Assembly: GCA_029785625.1 (NCBI GenBank)
Contig: JAFLZI010000007.1
Coordinates: 1-9,894 of the forward strand
Length of the DNA: 9,894 nt
Direction of reading: 5' to 3'
Origin: Nitrososphaerota archaeon
GTDB taxonomy: Archaea; Thermoproteota; Nitrososphaeria; Nitrososphaerales; UBA183
The translations under genes and the position numbers were made by a program. Shown here in pieces: positions 6,449 through 9,894 of the stretch. Each line of letters begins with the position of its first letter. Positions within the stretch are counted from its first letter, which is position 1. Under the pieces are notes generated by a model. That model was not told the DNA's origin and made no database searches. It was given only the letters and a program-made list of their open reading frames with translations.

Positions 6449-6967
6449 ATGAACGTCTCGCAGAAGAAGGGCGTCTCGCCCATAATCGCGACCCTGCTGC
6501 TCATCGCGATCACAGTGGCTGCGGGGGTCATCGTATACGTGTTCGTGACAGGGCTCTCCGGGACCCTGACGAAGTCGGGAGGGAACCAGGTGACGGAGCA
6601 GGTCTCTCTTGACTCGTACAACTTCCAGTCTACCAACTACCTCACCATGTACCTGAGGAACACCGGCACCAGCACGATAGAAGTGTCTGCGGTGTACTTC
6701 AATGGCGCTCAGGCCGTATTCCAGGGGACCTGCGGGACGAGCTCGGCAACGATTACGGGTCCAACGACGGTTGGTACGATAACTGTCGCTTCTGGCGCAA
6801 CCTCCACAATCACAGCTTCCACAGCGGCGGAATCCCCGCAGAACACCTGCCAGTTGAACGTCTACAACATCTCTGGCGCTGACGCAGGGACGTCTTACCA
6901 GATAAGGGTCGTCACAGCAGACGGTGGCATATTCCCGTTCAACGTGGTCGCTGGGAGCACTGGGTAG
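6449..6967 (+). CDS. Type IV prepilin (archaeal class III signal peptide), pilin 2
   Basis: The 172-residue protein has MNVSQKKG followed by VSPIIATLLLIAITVAAG, a textbook archaeal prepilin signal cut after Gly8. The conserved body includes TEQVSLDSYNFQS (49-61) and NYLTMYLRNTG (63-73). The centre (about 96-130) is low-complexity Ser/Thr/Ala/Gly, and the C-terminus is SYQIRVVTADGGIFPFNVV. Cys95 and Cys134 flank the variable centre and probably pair. The ATG at 6449 is preceded by a TATA-like box at -30, so this gene seems to have its own promoter and to be leaderless. It is closely related to the next gene; over residues 9-95 about 70 percent are identical by eye. Codons in the central part use more A/T at third positions than the neighbours. 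A major pilin role is plausible but unproven. Confidence 0.92.
   Translation: MNVSQKKGVSPIIATLLLIAITVAAGVIVYVFVTGLSGTLTKSGGNQVTEQVSLDSYNFQSTNYLTMYLRNTGTSTIEVSAVYFNGAQAVFQGTCGTSSATITGPTTVGTITVASGATSTITASTAAESPQNTCQLNVYNISGADAGTSYQIRVVTADGGIFPFNVVAGSTG
6635..6663 (+). repeat. 29-base direct repeat, copy 1 (shared by pilins 2 and 3)
   Basis: This stretch encodes the NYLTMYLRNT head strand and is identical to 7165-7193. It is part of the coding duplication, not a separate mobile repeat. Confidence 0.8.
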
Positions 6968-6969
6968 AT

Positions 6970-7479
6970 GTGAAGGTCCCGCAGCGCAGGCGCGCAGTCA
7001 GCCCTATAATAGCGACCCTGCTCCTCATCGCGATCTCGGTCGCCGCGGGGGTCCTGGTCTACGTCTTCACCAGCGGCATCGTAGGGACGCTGACCAACTC
7101 CCACGTCAACCAGCTCACGGAGCAGATAAGCCTCGACGCCTACAACTTCCAGAGCTCGCCGCCGAACTACCTCACCATGTACCTGAGGAACACGGGGACA
7201 GGGGCGGTCACAATCTCCGCGGTGTACTTCGACGGGGCCCTGGCGAACTGGTACGGGACATGCGGAGTCACGGCAGCCACAACTACTGTTACGAGCGGCA
7301 CCGCCACGGCGACCTTACTGTCCACCACTGGCTCCACCGCTGCGGAGTCAGCGCAGGGCACCTGCCAGCTGAACATATACGGCATCACCGCCTCTGCCGG
7401 GACCTCCTACCAGGTCACCATAGCCACCGTCGACGGCGGGAAGTTCATCTACAGCGTGGTCGCCGGGCAGACCGGGTAA
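6970..7479 (+). CDS. Type IV prepilin (archaeal class III signal peptide), pilin 3, tandem paralogue of pilin 2
   Basis: The 169-residue protein starts at a GTG 2 nt after the pilin 2 stop; an overlapping ATG at 6968 runs straight into a TGA and cannot be used. The leader MKVPQRRRA precedes VSPIIATLLLIAISVAAG, with Ala instead of Gly at the -1 position of the processing site. The same core and head motifs occur as in pilin 2: TEQISLDAYNFQS (50-62), NYLTMYLRNTG (66-76), a Thr/Ser/Ala-rich centre, then SYQVTIATVDGGKFIYSVV. Cys98 and Cys132 match the pilin 2 pair. The two genes also share a 29-base identical stretch (6635-6663 and 7165-7193), which supports a fairly recent duplication or gene conversion. 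It is probably co-transcribed from the pilin 2 promoter and may be a co-subunit of the same filament. Confidence 0.9.
   Translation: MKVPQRRRAVSPIIATLLLIAISVAAGVLVYVFTSGIVGTLTNSHVNQLTEQISLDAYNFQSSPPNYLTMYLRNTGTGAVTISAVYFDGALANWYGTCGVTAATTTVTSGTATATLLSTTGSTAAESAQGTCQLNIYGITASAGTSYQVTIATVDGGKFIYSVVAGQTG
7165..7193 (+). repeat. 29-base direct repeat, copy 2 (shared by pilins 2 and 3)
   Basis: The second copy is identical to 6635-6663. Flanking bases diverge on both sides, consistent with selection on this strand or local gene conversion. Confidence 0.8.
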
Positions 7480-7510
7480 GGGCCCCGTCGCCCACCGGGT
7501 GCGCCCATCC

Positions 7511-8284
7511 ATGACAGACCAACCCCGACTGGCTCCCAGGTCCCTCGGCATCACGGCCCCTGAAGGGTCTGACGTCTACGAGCTCTACATGAAGGTGAAG
7601 TCGAGGCCCTCAGTCCTGGGGAGTGTGTCCAGCCTCGTCGGCTCCAAGGGGATCGACATACTCTGGATGGCCGGCCAGGCGTCCGACGACAAGCAGACCG
7701 CCGACTTCTTCTTCTTCGCCGAGATGGGCTCTTCCACCGCCTCTCCCTCCGAGGTGGTCGAAGAGCTGCGGAAACAGGACTTCGTCCTGGAGGCGAGGTC
7801 CCGCAGGCTGGACAGGGTCTATTTCGAGACCTTCGCCTTCCCCCTCACGAGCGGCGGGCACCGCAGGGTCATGGTCCTCGACGGGAGGGGGTGGGCCGCC
7901 CTGGTGAAGTCGCTCCACCGGAGGTTCGGGAGCGCCGCCACGGCCATACTGCACGACCAAGGGGTCTCCTTCGGAGCCGAGCTGGTCGAAAGGATGAGCG
8001 GGAGGTTCCGCCCTGGTCCTGACGCCGAACTTCTTGTTGACAACATCAAGGCGCTCTTCAAGGCGAGCGGTCTTGGCATCCTCGAAATCGGGGCGAAGAG
8101 AGGCAAGCTCAGCGCCTCCATAGCGGACCATGTCGTGTCTCTGGGCGGGGACGAGTCCCTGGCCGACGATTTCCTGGTGGGGGTGGTCAGAGGCGCCCTG
8201 GAGGGTGCCTACGGACGGGAGCTAAGGGTGGACAACCTGTCCCACGTCGACGGGACAATGACATTCGACCTGGTCGGCGCCTGA
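7511..8284 (+). CDS. ACT-like plus degenerate V4R-domain protein (possible sensor/regulator)
   Basis: The 257-residue protein is read from ATG 7511; an in-frame GTG at 7499 would add four residues, and neither has a clear Shine-Dalgarno site. Residues 22-92 resemble an ACT-type fold: VYELYMKVKSRPSVLGSVSS, then GIDILWMAG and FFFFAEMG. Residues 105-257 align by eye with the V4R half of the gene at 8695-9426: MVLDGRGWAALVKSLHRRFG matches MIMRSEQFAGMLSTVREAYG. V4R domains bind small hydrophobic or other ligands and are found in regulators. The cysteines of the usual C-terminal V4R motif are absent here (the end reads SHVDGTMTFDLVGA), so ligand or metal binding must differ. There is no membrane segment. 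It follows pilin 3 by 31 nt on the same strand and may be co-transcribed. A DNA-binding domain is not visible. Confidence 0.72.
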   Translation: MTDQPRLAPRSLGITAPEGSDVYELYMKVKSRPSVLGSVSSLVGSKGIDILWMAGQASDDKQTADFFFFAEMGSSTASPSEVVEELRKQDFVLEARSRRLDRVYFETFAFPLTSGGHRRVMVLDGRGWAALVKSLHRRFGSAATAILHDQGVSFGAELVERMSGRFRPGPDAELLVDNIKALFKASGLGILEIGAKRGKLSASIADHVVSLGGDESLADDFLVGVVRGALEGAYGRELRVDNLSHVDGTMTFDLVGA

Positions 8285-8648
8285 GCGCACGAGAGCTGGC
8301 CGACGCGGGGCCACCTTCGCAGGCATCTCCGCGGGGCTCTCCGAAGGGAACGCCCTGTCCGCCCCAGGCGTAGGCTCCTCGCCTGCGCCCTGGGCACTCC
8401 TGAAGGCGTTCTTCGCCGCAGCCACCATGGGGGCCGCCCTCTTTCTCTCTCGCATGCGGCTCAGGCGTCCGCTGGTGTGGGGGACGCTCGCGGCGGCTCT
8501 GCTGCCGGCGGCCACTCTGAAGCTCATCCCCGTAGGCGCGTTTCCCCCTGGCAGGCGTAGTCGCGTTCTGGAGGGTGAAAATGTTGACGCCCGAACAATC
8601 GATCATGGCGAGGCGTCTAGGACTGACGACTGTTTCGCTGGGCGGTAG
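8262..8648 (+). pseudogene. Coding-like open frame without a usable start (possible remnant of a small membrane protein)
   Basis: A frame stays open from 8262 to the TAG at 8646-8648, with mostly G/C third positions like the real genes. It translates to a plausible hydrophobic protein: ATFAGISAGLSEGNALSAPG, then APWALLKAFFAAATMGAALF, then LVWGTLAAALLPAATLKLIP, suggesting two membrane helices. No ATG, GTG or TTG occurs in frame before ATG 8427, which lies inside the first helix and would give 73 residues. The last 25 or so codons look less gene-like. It may be a decayed gene, a gene with an unusual start, or chance in a GC-rich region. I do not recognise a family. Confidence 0.3.
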
Positions 8649-8694
8649 GGGCGACAAGGACAAGACCGTCCGTGCAGTAGAAGAGCCGGAAGAT
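8285..8694. other. 410-base gap between convergent ACT-V4R genes without a confident gene
   Basis: This stretch holds the startless open frame described separately, a GC-rich hairpin (8363-8394) and, near its end, a good Shine-Dalgarno/ATG pair (GGAGG 8570-8574, ATG 8581). The frame from that ATG continues only as antisense of the next gene. No tRNA, CRISPR or insertion-sequence signature is visible. Base composition from about 8575 on is less GC-rich than the surroundings. The mixture suggests gene decay, but this is inference. Confidence 0.5.
8363..8394. other. Strong imperfect hairpin in the convergent gap
   Basis: CCCAGGCGTAGGC (8363-8375) pairs with GCCTGCGCCCTGGG (8381-8394) across a 5-base TCCTC loop, with one bulged base and one G-U pair. 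No T-tract follows, so it is not a typical archaeal terminator. It may form in RNA from either strand. Confidence 0.45.
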
Positions 8695-9426
8695 TCACTC
8701 TGCGGTTATCACGAACTCGCAGCATGGGTCCCCGCGGGCGATGCACTTCTCTTCGGCGCATCTTGCCTTGATCCCAAGCAGTACCTCGGCCACCCCGGTG
8801 ATGTGCCCCTTGAGGAACTCGCTGTACGGCTTCCGGGTCCTCTTCCCCTCGCACTCCATGTTCTCCTCCACCCTCAACCTCGCCTTCAGGGGGCCGAGCT
8901 CCAGCTCCTGCACGGTTGTCCTCCCCCACCCCAGCGCGGTGTAGAGCGATGTCAGCTCCCCCATGTGCGCCACCGCCGTGTCCTTCCCGAGTATCCTGAC
9001 CAGAGCCTCGGCGTCCCCGCGACCGGCGGCGAGCCCCTGGCCGTACACGATGGCGTCCCCTCCGCTCCCGTAGGCCTCCCTCACCGTACTCAGCATGCCC
9101 GCGAATTGCTCGGACCTCATTATCATCACCCTGTCCCCGGTCCCCATGGTCACGGGGAACGTCTCCTCAACGAACATCCCCCCTTCTATGGTCTTTGCCC
9201 GGCTCCCCAGGACCAAGGGGGAAGAGTCCACGAGCTTCTCCAGCTCCGCAGGCGGGACCGGGCCCTTCCGGGGGACCGCGGTGAGGACGACGACCGCCCT
9301 TCCGGCGTCGGGGCGGATGTTGCCCGCGACCGACACCAGGTCGAGCCCCTTCTCAGCGACCTTGGCCAGGGCCCCTGCGAGAGCCCCAGGCCCGTTCCTG
9401 AGCCTCAACTCGATGCGGTAGGACAC
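8695..9426 (-). CDS. ACT-like plus V4R-domain protein with intact cysteine motif
   Basis: The 243-residue protein is read from GTG 9426. Residues 2-55 form an ACT-like unit: YRIELRLRNGPGALAGALAK, then GLDLVSVAG and AVVVLTAVP, the classic ACT arrangement with the NGPGALA turn. Residues 85-243 form a V4R domain, with RSEQFAGMLSTVREAYGSGG, DAIVYGQGLAAGRG (125-138) and a C-terminal cluster C192, C223, C228, C235, C236 in the form EEKCIARGDPCCEFVI. This end is the V4R signature and may bind metal or help ligand binding. The frame stays open for 27 codons upstream of the GTG and looks similar to its paralogue (FTYAPGG before VSYRIE), but contains no standard start before a TAG at 9510. A TATA-like GAAATACC about 30 nt upstream supports leaderless initiation at 9426. 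Likely a cytoplasmic ligand sensor; partner unknown. Confidence 0.85.
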   Translation of the reverse strand: MSYRIELRLRNGPGALAGALAKVAEKGLDLVSVAGNIRPDAGRAVVVLTAVPRKGPVPPAELEKLVDSSPLVLGSRAKTIEGGMFVEETFPVTMGTGDRVMIMRSEQFAGMLSTVREAYGSGGDAIVYGQGLAAGRGDAEALVRILGKDTAVAHMGELTSLYTALGWGRTTVQELELGPLKARLRVEENMECEGKRTRKPYSEFLKGHITGVAEVLLGIKARCAEEKCIARGDPCCEFVITAE

Positions 9427-9451
9427 CCCGCCCGGGGCGTAGGTGAAGACC

Positions 9452-9459
9452 GGTATTTC
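9452..9459 (-). promoter_or_regulatory. TATA-like box GAAATACC upstream of the ACT-V4R gene
   Basis: Read on the - strand, this A/T-rich octamer in a GC-rich region lies at about -33 to -26 relative to the GTG at 9426, close to the archaeal TATA position for a leaderless transcript. Support is by position and composition only. Confidence 0.35.
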
Positions 9460-9534
9460 ACGGGGGACGTTCTCTTGGCTCGTGACCTCCGGCTGTCCCT
9501 GTCTGCCCTAAGAATCTCAGTAACCTGACCTGTG

Positions 9535-9547
9535 ACATACATATCCA
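9535..9547 (+). promoter_or_regulatory. TATA-like A/T-rich element upstream of the small gene at the window end
   Basis: ACATACATATCCA is the most A/T-rich stretch in the divergent intergenic region. It lies about 26-38 nt before ATG 9573 and 42-54 nt before ATG 9589, so a start site near 9570 and a short leader to 9589 would fit. Confidence 0.35.
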
Positions 9548-9588
9548 TGAAAAGTCGGAGTTCCTCCTGCCCATGGCTGCGATAGACG

Positions 9589-9819
9589 ATGTCAAGTCGG
9601 GGGACGAAACACGTCGACGGGCTGGCTGCGGCCTCGAAGGAGCTTGCGGAGAAGCGGGCGGTGAGCCTGTACGGGATCGAGGCTCAGGGGAAGGGGGCCG
9701 GGGAGCTCTTCGAGAGGGAGGACGGCGAGGCGAGCCTTGCGCAGGCAAGGGAGGCCCTCGAGAGGGCCCGGGCGCTCCACGACGAGCGTTCTGGGGCTGG
9801 CACCGCCGCATCTCCATGA
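9589..9819 (+). CDS. Small hypothetical helical protein
   Basis: The 76-residue protein starts at ATG 9589. It is rich in Ala, Glu, Lys and Arg with long predicted helices (VDGLAAASKELAEKRAVSLY and ASLAQAREALERARALHDER) and no membrane segment or cysteine. Third codon positions are almost all G or C, as in the proven genes, which supports coding. I recognise no family. An ATG at 9573 opens another frame (MAAIDDVKSG) which would join this one if the GGGGG at 9599-9603 were one base shorter, so a longer N-terminus or a sequencing indel is possible. The gene is divergent from the ACT-V4R gene and followed by a T-tract. Confidence 0.6.
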   Translation: MSSRGTKHVDGLAAASKELAEKRAVSLYGIEAQGKGAGELFEREDGEASLAQAREALERARALHDERSGAGTAASP

Positions 9820-9828
9820 TATCTGGGA

Positions 9829-9842
9829 GGGGGGGATTTTTT
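9829..9842 (+). terminator. Possible archaeal terminator: G-run, A, then six T
   Basis: Ten bases after the small gene stop, seven G are followed by one A and TTTTTT. Archaeal RNA polymerase stops at oligo-T tracts, and this is the most conspicuous T-run in the window. The last 52 bases after it show no gene. Confidence 0.5.
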
Positions 9843-9894
9843 CAGATTCCTGCATGTCTATCGGAGGATGGGACTGATTCGTCCTGAATAAGCG

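Noticed and set aside
8581..9528. Long + strand frame with an ideal GGAGG-ATG start
   Set aside because: Beyond about 8695 it is the antisense of the well-supported ACT-V4R gene and reads as Pro/His/Arg/Leu-rich shadow. Only the first 38 or so codons could be genuine, and they match nothing I recognise.
1..9894. CRISPR array, insertion sequence or integrase site
   Set aside because: No regularly spaced repeats, transposase-like frame or terminal inverted repeats were seen; the only long direct repeat lies inside the paralogous pilin genes.

Overview
The window is very GC-rich and densely coded. AGG/AGA are the main arginine codons, GGG is a common glycine codon, and ATA is used freely. Several starts are GTG or TTG, and one clear TATA-like box sits about 30 nt upstream of an ATG, as expected for a leaderless mRNA. 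Together with FlaI/FlaJ-type assembly proteins, class III prepilins, a TackOD1-type zinc module and V4R proteins, this points to an archaeon. A TACK-lineage member (Thaumarchaeota/Nitrososphaeria-like or Bathyarchaeia-like) fits best, but this is inference and the species is not identifiable.

Region 1 (1-3339, + strand) is the end of a type IV pilus assembly operon. It holds the C-terminal third or so of a FlaI/GspE/TadA-type ATPase (cut by the window edge), then two separate FlaJ/TadC-like membrane platform proteins, then a protein with a cysteine-rich TackOD1-like module followed by a PD-(D/E)XK-like domain that lacks the usual lysine. Stops and starts overlap or lie within 2 nt, so the four genes are probably translationally coupled. 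Region 2 (3336-4160, - strand) is a convergent alpha/beta hydrolase with an intact Ser-Asp-His triad; its stop codon shares a CTAG with the stop of the preceding gene.

Region 3 (about 4270-7479, + strand) is a pilin cluster: a 172-aa prepilin, a 513-aa pilin-like protein with the same kind of signal and a very large ectodomain, and two tandem paralogous prepilins. The second pair has its own leaderless-type promoter. No prepilin peptidase and no archaellum accessory gene (flaF, flaG, flaH) is present in the window. Region 4 (7511-9426) holds two paralogous proteins with an ACT-like N-terminal half and a V4R-like C-terminal half. One lies directly behind the pilins on the + strand and lacks the V4R cysteines; the other is on the - strand and keeps them. 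Between them are about 410 bases with a coding-like frame that has no proper start, and a strong hairpin. A small helical protein gene (9589-9819) followed by a T-tract closes the window.

Working model (inference): the ATPase and two platform proteins assemble filaments from the pilins, with the large pilin-like protein as a minor or tip subunit. The TackOD1 protein and the ACT-V4R proteins are candidate sensory or regulatory partners. The hydrolase may be an unrelated passenger.
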